DNA of 50,736 bases from Fimbriimonadaceae bacterium (lineage in GTDB: Bacteria > Armatimonadota > Fimbriimonadia > Fimbriimonadales > Fimbriimonadaceae): positions 1-50,736 of the forward strand of contig JAIBBE010000005.1 of the NCBI GenBank assembly GCA_019694835.1, written 5' to 3'. The position numbers and the translations under genes are program-made. Of this stretch, positions 33,548 through 42,729 are shown in pieces; the stretch's first letter is position 1, and the number at the start of each line of letters is the position of its first letter. The notes under the pieces were generated by a model that saw nothing but the letters and a program-made list of their open reading frames with translations, did no database searches and was not told the origin of the DNA.

Positions 33548-33918
33548 CCGATTGCGATTCGCTTTTCTCCGGCGGTCGTTTGATGCCCCGGAACCAGGAC
33601 TCGCACGCGGATGTTGTCATGAGCGGCGTTTGTGCTGATTGTATAGGGAATCGTAAGTCTGACGGTGCGGCCTCCATTGATCGTTTCGCGCCGGTACTCC
33701 GAGTCGGCGAATCCCGACGACCTGTGCATCAGGCAAATCGGACAGCGGCCCGAAATTGGCTGTCCATCTTCTCGAGATACCTCGATAATGATGGAGATCG
33801 TCTGGCCTCGGCGTCCGGCCGGATCGTTGACGATTGAGGTGCGCATCCTCGGCTGTGCACTTGCGACAGCCAGGATGCTAAGAGTCAATGCTGCGATTGA
33901 GATCAAACGTGTTTTCAT
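33544..33918 (-). CDS. Small secreted protein downstream of the cyclase-TIR-AAA gene
   Basis: 124 residues. Signal 1-21 (RLISIAALTLSILAVASAQ). Mature beta domain with RGQTISIIIEVSREDGQPI, Cys residues in RCPICLMH, and a closing GEKRIAIG. Paralog of 31280. Located 81 bp after the 34000-35991 gene on the same strand, so perhaps co-transcribed; secretion makes a direct partnership with cytosolic NTPases unlikely. Overlaps the BTAD gene stop. Confidence 0.7.
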   Translation of the reverse strand: MKTRLISIAALTLSILAVASAQPRMRTSIVNDPAGRRGQTISIIIEVSREDGQPISGRCPICLMHRSSGFADSEYRRETINGGRTVRLTIPYTISTNAAHDNIRVRVLVPGHQTTAGEKRIAIG

Positions 33919-33999
33919 AGCCTTGTTTCCGTGAGCTGCTTCAGCCCCTACTCCAGAGACATATGACTCCCGCCTAATATGCGAGGTCCTAGGACTTTT

Positions 34000-35991
34000 T
34001 CAAGCCTCCAGATGCCGCCGCAAGTACTCACCGTAAATCCCGCACCGGAACTCAGCAGAAGTCCGATGCGCGCCCCGAACCACTCCCCCCGCGCGAAGGC
34101 GGAAGAAGTCCTCATCAGACTTGAGGGCTCCGCCATGAGCGAAAATGCGGACCTCTTCCAGCAGTTTCGCATCTCCCGAAAGGGCGACGAGGATCCGGCG
34201 GAGGTGGTCGCTGAATGGGCCTTCGTCCTTCGCACCATCCCGTTCGAGGTCGGCTAGCGAGGCACCTTGTCGCACCATCTCATCCAGGCCGCGCCGAGTG
34301 AGATAAGGCTGACCTCCGAGCAGGGCTTGAAAACGGGTGATTTCTTCCGCGCTTCCCAGAGGCGAGTTGTATCGAGAATTCAACTCGGAAACTTGGGCAA
34401 GGTCGAAGTCGGCGAGCTCAAGTCGGGTGCCGACGTTGAATGGCGATTGGTTCAAGTCGCTGATAAAGAGGTGGGCTTCCTTGGCATACGCCAGTGCGAC
34501 CGTGAATCGACCCCACGTCTCCTCGGCCCGAGCCGCGCGGCGGTTGTGCCAAGTGCGAATCATTCCGAAGAAGTCGCCTGAGTACGGCATCGTGAAAAGT
34601 CGATCGACCTCGTCAATCGCCCAAACGATAGGTTCCTCGATTTGCTTCAGGATGCGATTTTGGATAAAGCGTTCGAAGTTCGTGTTTGGCCCAAGCACGT
34701 CGCGCCAATGGTCTAAAGGATCGTCGTCGAGGCCAAGCTGACTGACGAACTCATGAGCCAGAGCCAGATACAACCTCTCATCAGTCTCGATCTGCGATTT
34801 GGCGAAGGCTTGGAGGTCGGTCCACACGACCCTCGCACCGCTTGCCGTCGCCTCGCGGAGCGCACGCGCAACCAGAGAAGTCTTACCAATTTGGCGTCCA
34901 CCCTTGACTAGGACGATGCTGTCTCGGTCGAGGAGAGCTTGCTTGAATTCGTGGTCGGTCGGACGGAGGATGTAGTACGGGGAATCCAGCGGCATCGCTC
35001 CACCGACACGTTCAAGGGGCGTCGGCGGTTCGCGGTAGGTCTTCATGAGCGACTGCACCAGCCGGTCATCGTCTTCGGGGCCGGTCCACAGTGCGTGCTT
35101 GTTCGGAGGGAGCAGGGAAGCGAGTTCACCCTCGATTGGGTCGTCTTTGCCGATGCGAACGGGCAGGATGACGGGCTTGCCAGCCTTACCCGTCTTTCCG
35201 GTTTTGTCATGCTGGTCGCGAGCGATTTGCAGCTCGTAGATCACCATTTCGCTCAGGGCCGCACGTTCGCTGAGCAGGACAATTACGGCTTCTGCCGTAC
35301 GGATTTGTGGCTCGATCTTTCGCGCATAGTCCACACCAAAAACGCCGCGGTTAATGAATAAAGTGAAGCCAAACTCGGGGAGCCGCTTTTCAAGCAACTC
35401 TAGCACGTAGTCATCCGGCTTGGCCTTTTGTCGATAGATGATTGCCACCTTGTTCGGCTCTGGCGGCATACTCTCGACGAGGCCGAAGAGGCGGAGCTTT
35501 TCGCCGTGCTTGATCTCGAACTCCCCAAGCTCAACCAGGCGGTCCTTCCACGACTCGAGCGCGCGCAGGTTCTCGGCGAAGTAGTCCGTCATGACGATTC
35601 GGCTGCCATCGGCACATGACATCGCTCGTTGGGCTTTCTCGATACCCGGCCCGGAAACGTTGGTCTTGCCGTTCACGTCTTGTCGGCGCGTGACCATGCC
35701 GCTGTGGAGCCCGATACGGAGCTTGACCACCGACTGCTCGGCGACCTTTAAGTACAGATGCTCTGCCGCCTCAATGGCTCTCACTGGGTCGGCGAAAAAC
35801 ACGAGAGAAATCCCGTCGCCCGAGTCCAGCCGAATACACTCCTCATCCCCCAGCCCTTCCAGGGCCGGGCATTCCAGGACGGCGTCGAGGAGCCGCTTGT
35901 CGGCCATCGCCTTCTGCTCGATGGGCAGCTGCGAGTAGCCGACGTAGTCGGTCATCAGAACGTGCGCGGTTTCAGTCGGCGGTCGGTTCAT
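34000..35991 (-). CDS. Fusion: class III nucleotidyl cyclase, TIR domain and AAA_35-like NTPase
   Basis: 663 residues, three domains. 1) Residues 8-170, class III cyclase: HVLMTDYVGYS with metal Asp15, LDSGDGISLVF with Asp59, LRIGLHSGMV, and an ISxAxR-like segment GPGIEKAQRA. 2) Residues about 181-320, TIR-like: KVAIIYRQKAKPDDYVLELL, FTLFINRGVFGVDYARKI, AEAVIVLLSERAALSEMVIY and Glu253 (YELQIA) where NADase TIRs keep Glu. 3) Residues about 335-663, AAA_35-like: Walker A GGRQIGKTS (364-372), Walker B VWAIDEVDRLF (456-466), QSPFNVGTRLELADF and CGIYGEYLRRHLEA at the end. TIR and cyclase domains make signal nucleotides or degrade NAD, and AAA_35 proteins occur in predicted conflict systems. Downstream of a second AAA_35 gene, 49 nt apart. 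No phage or effector gene nearby; function inferred. Confidence 0.85.
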   Translation of the reverse strand: MNRPPTETAHVLMTDYVGYSQLPIEQKAMADKRLLDAVLECPALEGLGDEECIRLDSGDGISLVFFADPVRAIEAAEHLYLKVAEQSVVKLRIGLHSGMVTRRQDVNGKTNVSGPGIEKAQRAMSCADGSRIVMTDYFAENLRALESWKDRLVELGEFEIKHGEKLRLFGLVESMPPEPNKVAIIYRQKAKPDDYVLELLEKRLPEFGFTLFINRGVFGVDYARKIEPQIRTAEAVIVLLSERAALSEMVIYELQIARDQHDKTGKTGKAGKPVILPVRIGKDDPIEGELASLLPPNKHALWTGPEDDDRLVQSLMKTYREPPTPLERVGGAMPLDSPYYILRPTDHEFKQALLDRDSIVLVKGGRQIGKTSLVARALREATASGARVVWTDLQAFAKSQIETDERLYLALAHEFVSQLGLDDDPLDHWRDVLGPNTNFERFIQNRILKQIEEPIVWAIDEVDRLFTMPYSGDFFGMIRTWHNRRAARAEETWGRFTVALAYAKEAHLFISDLNQSPFNVGTRLELADFDLAQVSELNSRYNSPLGSAEEITRFQALLGGQPYLTRRGLDEMVRQGASLADLERDGAKDEGPFSDHLRRILVALSGDAKLLEEVRIFAHGGALKSDEDFFRLRAGGVVRGAHRTSAEFRCGIYGEYLRRHLEA

Positions 35992-36040
35992 GGTGTTTCA
36001 GTTTGGACTCCTCTTAGGTGAGGAGCCTTCATGCGCGAAT

Positions 36041-39000
36041 TTAAGGGTGCGGGCCTCCAACAACCCTTCGCGCCTCCGCAATAAGTACTCTGAGTTCCAA
36101 CTGGGCATCCCAAGGTTCGTCTTCGAATTTCGTTCTCTTAGCGTCCGTATCAGCCTTTGCAGTCCACCAGGCTTCCAATCTCTCCAGTGTGGTCCGGGCT
36201 AGAGGCAGGTTCCCCAGCTTTGAAAGTGTCATGGCGAGAAACGCTAGCTTTCTGCCGTAAAAGGGCCCCTCTTCTATTGTCTCCAATTCCTTAAAGGCGT
36301 ATTCATATTGGCCCAATCTGTAGTGAACGCTGGAGGTGAGCGACTGTCGATCGAATGCGAGAATACCAGGTTCAGTGAAAGCGGCCATGCTCTTTAGCTC
36401 GTCCGGTTCAAGGTGCGACACGCCTTCAGGAGTGAGAGTTGTGGCACGGCATGCTAGCCAGCGGTCCATGGGACTTGCCTTCTCGCTAAGCGCTTTTCGC
36501 CATAGAGCTTGTATACCCAGTTTGTAACCTCGCGTGTCTCCCTTTGAGAGAAGGGAAAGGCATCCACTCCAAATGAACTGTGAGTTGAAAGCGATCGCAG
36601 TCTTCGGATCTTGCACTACGATTTCACCGAAGGCAGCATATTTTTGTGCGCCACTAACCGTCATTTCAATAATACTCCGAGCTTTCCCAGAGAATTCGTC
36701 CGGCTTGTCCCTGATCCATGGCCACAGAAAGACTAAGGAGTCCATGGCAGTGTCCATGTTCCCACTTATCAGAGAGCGAATCATAAGCAGTAGCTCGGCT
36801 CTTAGATCGTCTTCTGACTTGCGCTTCGACCGGCGCAAAGAAGCCGAGAGTAGATCGTCAGCTCGTTGATCAAGTGGGTTTGTTGAGAGTAAAAAAAATG
36901 CAATACATCGTTCGATACGAACCAATGCATGTGTGCTAGTACATTTCTGCCTAATGGCTAGTAAGTAGGTAACATAGAGACGTGAAGTATCGTCTCCCGG
37001 ACGAACAAGAAGAGCTATCGCACCAGTCAGATCTTCAACGATATTATTCAGGTCTTCCGTCCTCAACTCCATTGCCAATGTGAGCGCCGCAGTGACATGC
37101 TGGTAACTCTGCTCCATATTACCCGCTTGGACTAAGGCGACAGCATGCTGGATGTGCTCGCTGATTCCACCATCAATGTCCTGGGATACTCCTTGCAAGC
37201 CAAAGTACGCAGCCATCAGCTGCAGTTTGAGTGATCTGACACTCCTGCTCTTAACAGGGTTATGGGCTCGAAGGAGGTTCTCCGAAATCTCAAATTCTGA
37301 AGCTGCGAGTGTGGATAAGCCCTTGAGGGTCAGGAAGACTCCCAGCATCGAACGTGCAGAGGCCTCAAGGTTTGCGTTCTTTTGTAAGGAAGTCGCACTA
37401 ATTATTGACCGCATCGCTTGCTCTGAGACGATTGCTGGAAGGTCCTTGACAAATGCTTCAAGTCGTTCCTTCAGTTTGCTTTTTCTTGCTTCCTGCGCCA
37501 GACGGGCCTTCTTTGATGCCGACGATGAATGCTCCTTGATGGTTTGAGCATCCATGCCCCCTAAGGTTGAACCAATTCCAATGAAATCGATAGCGATTTG
37601 CTCTCCCGGCGCGAGTTGGTAGCTACTCAGCACGGCACGCGGAAGTTCTTCGAGCATTACGCTCAGGAGTTCAGTTAAGTAACCTTCTAAAGGAGCCTGC
37701 AATTCCTTCATCAGACTGCTCAACCTTGCGTTAACTCGCTTCGCTTCACTCTCTGCGCGCAACGCCCGCTCGCCCCTTCGCTGTGCCTCCTGCTGGGCAA
37801 GACTAACCCGTTCCTTTTCGACCACCAGGAGAGCGACGTTCTCCTCAAGCTTCTTGGCGAATCTCTTTGAAGCAAGTGCCTCTTGATCAGCCCGTCTGGT
37901 TGCGTTATTCGCTTGGATTGCAGCCATCTCTGCAGATGCTTGAGCATTGATGGATTCTCGTGCACGAATTTCCGCCAAAGCACGGGCAGATGCCTCGCCG
38001 TCTGCTCGAGCTTGTGCCTCGCTGGCCGACCTGATGGCGACTGCGGCGAGTGGGATGCAAATAGTGGCACCCACCAGGATTAGGGAAATGACCAAAGTTC
38101 GCAGGGTCGCCCGACGAGCTGCCTTCTTCTGCCGCACCACCTCCGCCTCCGGCAGATTTGCATCCACCCACGACCGATCAAACGCACGGAAATACACCCG
38201 ATTCCGAACCACCAAGTACCCTTCCAGCACCCGCGTCAGCCCGCTCAGCTTCAACACCGCCACGACCGGATCTGTCTCATCGTCCTGTACCCGAGAATCC
38301 CGAACCTGCCGATACAAATCCAGCACCCTGGACCGAGCCTCGTCCGGCGCGATGCCTTCGATCGGCGATTCCAGCACGCGTCTTGACACGTCGGCGAGGT
38401 TGGGTTCTTCGCTGCGGGCTTTGAGGGAGAAGAACAACTGCTCAACCAGTCGGTCAACGCCACCGGGGGTCTTCGCGGTTGGGTCGGCGGCGACGGCGGA
38501 GGCGAGCTTCTGGGTGAGGTAAGGGTGGCCGGCAGTCCAATGGTGGATGCGCTTGAGCAGGGCCGTGCCGTTCCGACCGCCCTCGCTCAGCGGAGCTTCG
38601 TAGGGGGCGAGTTCGGCGAGGGTGAAGTCGGTGAGCTCGATGCGCTTTCCGACGTTGAACGGAGTGATGCGCACGTCGCGGATCAGTTCGCTCGGGGTGG
38701 CGACACCGAGCAAGCAGAATGTCAGGGACGGCATGGCTCCCTCTCCCGCTCCGGCGGGGGAGGGTTGGGGAGGGGGCTCCGGGTTTTTGGTCTCGGAGCC
38801 ATTTGGCGTTTGGGACTGCCCCCTCCATTGCCCTCCCCCACCGGAATGGGAGAGGGGACCGGACGCCCGTCGATTGAGGCACTCCCGAATGCCAGCGAAA
38901 AACTCATCAGTCGAGAAGGGAAGCGAGCGCACGAAGTCTATCTCGTCAACGAACACCACGCACGGCACGCCGAGCTCACCCAGCCCGGTTTCCAGGGCGG

Positions 39001-39361
39001 CGAAGAACTTCCGCATCGGTCCGGCGTGAACCTGGGCGTCCCAGATCGCGAACAGCCGATCTTCGATGTCAAGCTGTTCGCCGACCACCTGGAGCATCGA
39101 GGCATACCAGCGATCGGGATCGAGGTTGGAACCGAAGCGCTGAAGGTCGAGAAGAACGGTGCGGGTGCCGGACGCTTCCAGCGCTTCGCGCGCGCGAATC
39201 ATGAGGCTGGACTTGCCCTTTTGGCGCGAGTCGAGCACATAAGCGAACTCGCCACGGCTCAGTGCATCGAGCAGATCCTGGTCAGCCTGCCGGACGACAT
39301 AACAGGCCGCTCCCTGGGAGAGGGTGCCTTCGGTGACAAAGAAATCGCCGCGTCCCGCCAT
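36041..39361 (-). CDS. AAA_35-like NTPase with TM segment, coiled coil and helical C-terminus, interrupted by a repeat
   Basis: 1106 residues. The N-terminal NTPase opens GDFFVTEGTLSQGAACYVVR, with Walker A-like DSRQKGKSS (44-52), Walker B VVFVDEIDF (135-143), then LTFCLLGVATPSELIRDVRI and GHPYLTQKLASAVAAD, a close match to AAA_35. Residues 168-212 are an in-frame palindromic-repeat insertion between conserved NRRAS and LTFCLL. A TM helix lies near 421-443 (LVISLILVGATICIPLAAVA), followed by a charged Ala/Glu/Arg-rich coiled coil (to ~575), then a large helical domain with TPR-like features to the end. Start ATG 39361 is used, since AAA_35 proteins begin just before this block; TTG 39403 extends the frame by 14 codons. 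First gene of the likely operon. Confidence 0.83.
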   Translation of the reverse strand: MAGRGDFFVTEGTLSQGAACYVVRQADQDLLDALSRGEFAYVLDSRQKGKSSLMIRAREALEASGTRTVLLDLQRFGSNLDPDRWYASMLQVVGEQLDIEDRLFAIWDAQVHAGPMRKFFAALETGLGELGVPCVVFVDEIDFVRSLPFSTDEFFAGIRECLNRRASGPLSHSGGGGQWRGQSQTPNGSETKNPEPPPQPSPAGAGEGAMPSLTFCLLGVATPSELIRDVRITPFNVGKRIELTDFTLAELAPYEAPLSEGGRNGTALLKRIHHWTAGHPYLTQKLASAVAADPTAKTPGGVDRLVEQLFFSLKARSEEPNLADVSRRVLESPIEGIAPDEARSRVLDLYRQVRDSRVQDDETDPVVAVLKLSGLTRVLEGYLVVRNRVYFRAFDRSWVDANLPEAEVVRQKKAARRATLRTLVISLILVGATICIPLAAVAIRSASEAQARADGEASARALAEIRARESINAQASAEMAAIQANNATRRADQEALASKRFAKKLEENVALLVVEKERVSLAQQEAQRRGERALRAESEAKRVNARLSSLMKELQAPLEGYLTELLSVMLEELPRAVLSSYQLAPGEQIAIDFIGIGSTLGGMDAQTIKEHSSSASKKARLAQEARKSKLKERLEAFVKDLPAIVSEQAMRSIISATSLQKNANLEASARSMLGVFLTLKGLSTLAASEFEISENLLRAHNPVKSRSVRSLKLQLMAAYFGLQGVSQDIDGGISEHIQHAVALVQAGNMEQSYQHVTAALTLAMELRTEDLNNIVEDLTGAIALLVRPGDDTSRLYVTYLLAIRQKCTSTHALVRIERCIAFFLLSTNPLDQRADDLLSASLRRSKRKSEDDLRAELLLMIRSLISGNMDTAMDSLVFLWPWIRDKPDEFSGKARSIIEMTVSGAQKYAAFGEIVVQDPKTAIAFNSQFIWSGCLSLLSKGDTRGYKLGIQALWRKALSEKASPMDRWLACRATTLTPEGVSHLEPDELKSMAAFTEPGILAFDRQSLTSSVHYRLGQYEYAFKELETIEEGPFYGRKLAFLAMTLSKLGNLPLARTTLERLEAWWTAKADTDAKRTKFEDEPWDAQLELRVLIAEARRVVGGPHP
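38735..38860. repeat. Palindromic element inserted in frame in the AAA_35 gene
   Basis: Left arm 38735-38777 and right arm 38819-38860 are inverted copies, matching at about 35 of 43 positions; both are rich in CTCCC/GGGAG. The insertion encodes a Gly/Pro/Ser-rich stretch (GPLSHSGGGG, PEPPPQPSPAGAGEGAMPS). It is a different sequence from the elements at 5795, 17102 and 19887. Confidence 0.85.
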
Positions 39362-39551
39362 ACGTTCCACCCATTGTACGATGTTCAAAACCGTTTGGCG
39401 CAAGTCTGGGCCGGTACAAACGTCCTTCCTGGCCCTGTCCCCCTAAAAGCGGACAGGCAAAACCACGTGGGACGTGACAGACTAAGAGATGAAGGACAGA
39501 ACCGATGGGATCGGGAAAGTCCAGATCCCATCGCCCTTCGAGGAGAAAGCG

Positions 39552-40463
39552 ATGACCAGGTTTGCGAAATTGGGTGCCTTTCTCGGCGCAGTCGTCTTAC
39601 CCATGACTTCGGGGGCGACAGATTTTCAACTTCTCTACAGCTTCGATCCGACAGTCCCGCAACTCGGTTGCATTGACTGGCAATTTCCACCACTTGCCAA
39701 TCAGATTGGGGATATTGATCCCAGTCGGATCTCCAGCATCAAAGTCACGTTCTTTGGAAGCCAAAGCGCGGCACCGGACCGGGTGCTGATGAGTAATGTC
39801 GTCGATATTCCCGGTTGGTGGCAACCGTGGATGGCGGTGGGTCAGATCGAAGCAACGTCGTGGGTGCCAACGACCATCACTCTAACTGATAAACAGACTT
39901 CGATCTTTGCCGACAACGTCCTTTCAGGGCTCATCATGAGAATCGACGTTTTTGGCGAAAATGATCCGCTTTATCTCAGCTATGCGAGACTCGACGTTGT
40001 TGTCGAGGAACCGCTTGTCGAGTTGACGGGGAGTGTCGTCCTCCACGATTGGAGTGCGACACGGGAGGGCATCCCCGTTATGCTTGACTTGGCCAAAGGT
40101 GGCCAGATCGTCGAATCCATTCCCGCCGTCCTCGACGAGAAAGGTGTGTTCCATGCGGGGACGCGCCTGAGGGGAGAGTTCGACGTCCTTCTGAAGGCCC
40201 CTCACTGGTTGCGCAAGCAATATCCAAACCCAGTCACAATCGGTGAAGAGGGCCTTGGAGGGCTGGACTTCTGGTTGCCCAATGGCGACATCGATGGCGA
40301 TAATGAAATCGGAATTGGCGACTATGCTCGACTCTCTAGCGCTTTCAACGCTATGCCGTTTGATCCCAATTGGGACCCGATGGCAGACTTGAATGGCGAT
40401 CAATCCGTCGACATTGGAGACTATGCGGTCATGAGCCTCCTGTATGGTCAATTCGGCGATTGA
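39552..40463 (+). CDS. Secreted protein with HWLR module and dockerin-like C-terminus
   Basis: 303 residues. Start ATG 39552, with SD GAGGAG and signal RFAKLGAFLGAVVLPMTSGA; the upstream in-frame ATG at 39489 has no signal. N-terminal domain (25-170) is beta-rich and unknown. Module follows: LTGSVVLHDWSATREGIPV, LRGEFDVLLKAPHWLRKQ, and Ca loops DIDGDNEIGIGDY and DLNGDQSVDIGDY. Near the AAA_35 gene but divergent from it. Strong terminator follows. Confidence 0.83.
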   Translation: MTRFAKLGAFLGAVVLPMTSGATDFQLLYSFDPTVPQLGCIDWQFPPLANQIGDIDPSRISSIKVTFFGSQSAAPDRVLMSNVVDIPGWWQPWMAVGQIEATSWVPTTITLTDKQTSIFADNVLSGLIMRIDVFGENDPLYLSYARLDVVVEEPLVELTGSVVLHDWSATREGIPVMLDLAKGGQIVESIPAVLDEKGVFHAGTRLRGEFDVLLKAPHWLRKQYPNPVTIGEEGLGGLDFWLPNGDIDGDNEIGIGDYARLSSAFNAMPFDPNWDPMADLNGDQSVDIGDYAVMSLLYGQFGD

Positions 40464-40480
40464 TTGCCCTGATCATCGCT

Positions 40481-40511
40481 CCGCCGTCCCGAGAGGGACG
40501 GCGGTCTTTTT
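40481..40511 (+). terminator. Rho-independent terminator after the dockerin gene at 39552
   Basis: Perfect 10-bp stem CCGCCGTCCC/GGGACGGCGG, GAGA tetraloop and T-tract TCTTTTT at 40505-40511, the best terminator in the window. It sits just outside the convergent lipoprotein gene. Confidence 0.92.
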
Positions 40512-40516
40512 GTTTG

Positions 40517-42088
40517 TTAGAATCCAGATGGGATTCGAAGAGCGGGAGGGATGGCTCCAAGGTAGTCGCCAACAGCCTCCTCCCGAGTGAAGGGTCCAGT
40601 TCCATTCGAAGTTGGGAATGTCTGAACCTTGATGCGCTTGGTAACCCCAAAGATGAGCGGCTGGTTGAAGGCGAAGCGCCCAGGACCGGTGGACTTACGG
40701 ACCAAGATATTCTGGGAGCCCCCCGGCCACTCGATGATAACGCGTGCGGATTGCGCGGTTGAGTCAAGCGCATTCCAGTTGATTTCGCCGGATACGGCTC
40801 TTGGCTTTACGGTAACCTGAATGGTCGTGGTTCCTGGAGCATCACCAAGATTGAAGCGAACAAGGGACTGACCGAGAGAGGAAGCCCGAATCTGCTGTCC
40901 CGTAACAGAAACGCTGTTTCCACTCTGAAGGCTCGATCTGATGTCGCTTGGACCCAAGAGTACATTGCCCATCTGGTCAATGAGGTTCGGTTCCAGGTTG
41001 AGTACCTGTCCCTGGATCATTTCAAGGCCCAGATTGGCAAGTCCCCAACCGCTTGAAGGGTCGCGAGCGATGACGCGTATCGCTGTACCAAGGAAGGAGT
41101 CCGCGTCCATGTCCAGGGTGTAGTTGCTGCCACCGGCATCGACGGTTATCAGGATGGTCGCGGATGCCAGCAACGCCCCTGTCCCGTCGGTGGATGGAAA
41201 TGCCTCTGCCCTTAGTAGGTAGGAACCGCTTGGAACTTCGAATCCGACGGATTCTTGGTAGGCACTCACGCTTGAACGCACCAAGGTTCGAGTGCCACCG
41301 GCGACGGGAGTTCCAAGCTGGTCAAGGACTTGCAGGGTTGCAGATCGTGCGTATCCTGGCAAGCCTCTTCCGTCCGCGTTCCATCGCAGTGCGACGTTGA
41401 GGGGCGCGGCCTCATTAACAAGGTGGATGATAGCGCTGCCTGTCTGATCCGCGAGTGTGGCATCGAGCCGCACGTCGGTCGACTGATTGACAACTGCTGG
41501 TGCGGTGTACGTGGTGGTTGAGGGAGCGAACGAACCCACCGTCGGTGATAGGACACCAGAGAAGCTCGTGTCTTGCAAATCGGTGAGTATGGTTGAACCA
41601 CTCGTGTTCTTGGCTTCAAAAGTGAATCGCTGACTCTCGCCAGCTTTGAGGGTGACTTCGGAAGGGCTAATCGACAGGCTGGCAATCTCGCTGTTGAGCA
41701 TGTCAATGGTGACCGACGAAATGCCCGTCGTCGCGGTTCTCTCAAGCACCGCCGAGGCAACTTTCGTTCCGGTACCGCTTACGCCCTGGAGGCCCTCGAT
41801 CTGAAGCACGTAGGTTTTGCCCGTCCGAAGTCCAGAAATTTCGAGAGGAGCATCACCGCGAGCCAGGATGAATGGACCCAGCGGTGTATCGGTTCCAGCC
41901 TGAGCGGTGATCCGTAACGAGCCAACGTAACTCTGGATATCCCGGCCGCTGTAGGGAGCAAAAACGGCAGAGACCCGAAAGACAGCGCGCTCCGAGTTGT
42001 TTCCCGATCCGCTCCCGCCGCAAGATGTCAGGAGGCCAAGAAGAGCAAGTGCCAGCATAGCCAGCAAGCAACGTCCTATGTTTCTCAT
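40517..42088 (-). CDS. Large lipoprotein with Ig-like domains, unknown function
   Basis: 523 residues. Start ATG 42088 (SD CGGAG) gives a signal with lipobox LGLLTSC (residues 19-25). Mature part is beta-rich and Ser/Thr/Gly-rich; a segment near LSISPSEVTLKAGESQRFTF is a BIG2-like Ig-type start, and IQVTVKPRAVSGEINWNA begins the last domain. No catalytic motif. The frame is open for 76 codons upstream without a signal. Ends beside the terminator at 40481. Confidence 0.8.
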   Translation of the reverse strand: MRNIGRCLLAMLALALLGLLTSCGGSGSGNNSERAVFRVSAVFAPYSGRDIQSYVGSLRITAQAGTDTPLGPFILARGDAPLEISGLRTGKTYVLQIEGLQGVSGTGTKVASAVLERTATTGISSVTIDMLNSEIASLSISPSEVTLKAGESQRFTFEAKNTSGSTILTDLQDTSFSGVLSPTVGSFAPSTTTYTAPAVVNQSTDVRLDATLADQTGSAIIHLVNEAAPLNVALRWNADGRGLPGYARSATLQVLDQLGTPVAGGTRTLVRSSVSAYQESVGFEVPSGSYLLRAEAFPSTDGTGALLASATILITVDAGGSNYTLDMDADSFLGTAIRVIARDPSSGWGLANLGLEMIQGQVLNLEPNLIDQMGNVLLGPSDIRSSLQSGNSVSVTGQQIRASSLGQSLVRFNLGDAPGTTTIQVTVKPRAVSGEINWNALDSTAQSARVIIEWPGGSQNILVRKSTGPGRFAFNQPLIFGVTKRIKVQTFPTSNGTGPFTREEAVGDYLGAIPPALRIPSGF

Positions 42089-42195
42089 GGTTCGACTCCG
42101 TCCGCCGTTATCAATTTGCATCCGGTTAACAAGATGGAGTGCAAATACGTTCCGAAATGTGGATGAGCAGAAGATTATGACCTGAAGTCCCTTCA

Positions 42196-42384
42196 TCAAC
42201 CCACGGCCCATGGCGCTGTCGTGAGCCCACCGTCGCGAAGAGCATCGGCCAGCCTCAGTGTCACGGGATTCACTCGGAGTATCGCGATGATGGAGTGTTC
42301 TGAGTCGCCCTTCCACCAGAATTCGAAACGCATGAATTCTTGAGCATCGGGGCCAGACTCAACCTTCGAGAGGTTGGAGAGCAT
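42196..42384 (-). CDS. Small protein, translationally coupled to 42359
   Basis: 62 residues. ATG 42384 lies 26 bp inside the end of the previous gene, in another frame. Sequence is protein-like (VESGPDAQEFMRFEFWWKGD, ILRVNPVTLRLADAL) without low complexity. No homolog recognised. Real translation is likely but not proven. Confidence 0.45.
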   Translation of the reverse strand: MLSNLSKVESGPDAQEFMRFEFWWKGDSEHSIIAILRVNPVTLRLADALRDGGLTTAPWAVG

Positions 42385-42691
42385 CCCCTACCACTTTGGG
42401 CCGATCAAATCCGCACGTGTCGACAACTTCGATGTCGGAGGTCTGGAAATCCAACGCGACAACGTACCTTGCTCTCAGCGCAATGATCACCAGACAGGCC
42501 GTCACGAGCAAAGAGACCCCCAAAGCGGCTAAACCGAGCGCAGAGCCCGGAGAAGCCGGAGCGAGAACCCGCCAGATCAGGCAGCCTAAGCAAAGCGCTA
42601 GCCCTAATCCGAATAGAATGACTGGAATCACTCGACCCGGTCGGGCCGAAAGCACTGCTCGGCCCGGTGTCCAAGCCAGTTCCTTGAGCAC
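42359..42691 (-). CDS. Small membrane protein
   Basis: 110 residues from GTG 42691. Two TM helices (IPVILFGLGLALCLGCLIWR and ALGLAALGVSLLVTACLVII) separated by a short Pro/Gly loop, then a soluble C-terminal 35 residues (VALDFQTSDIEVVDTCGFDR). No SD is obvious, and the longer frame upstream is antisense-like. It lies 38 bp after the gene at 42730 on the same strand, and overlaps the small gene at 42196. Unknown. Confidence 0.55.
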   Translation of the reverse strand: MLKELAWTPGRAVLSARPGRVIPVILFGLGLALCLGCLIWRVLAPASPGSALGLAALGVSLLVTACLVIIALRARYVVALDFQTSDIEVVDTCGFDRPKVVGDALQPLEG

Positions 42692-42729
42692 CGGGCCGCG
42701 ATCAGTCCTGCAGGTGAGATTACACCAAC

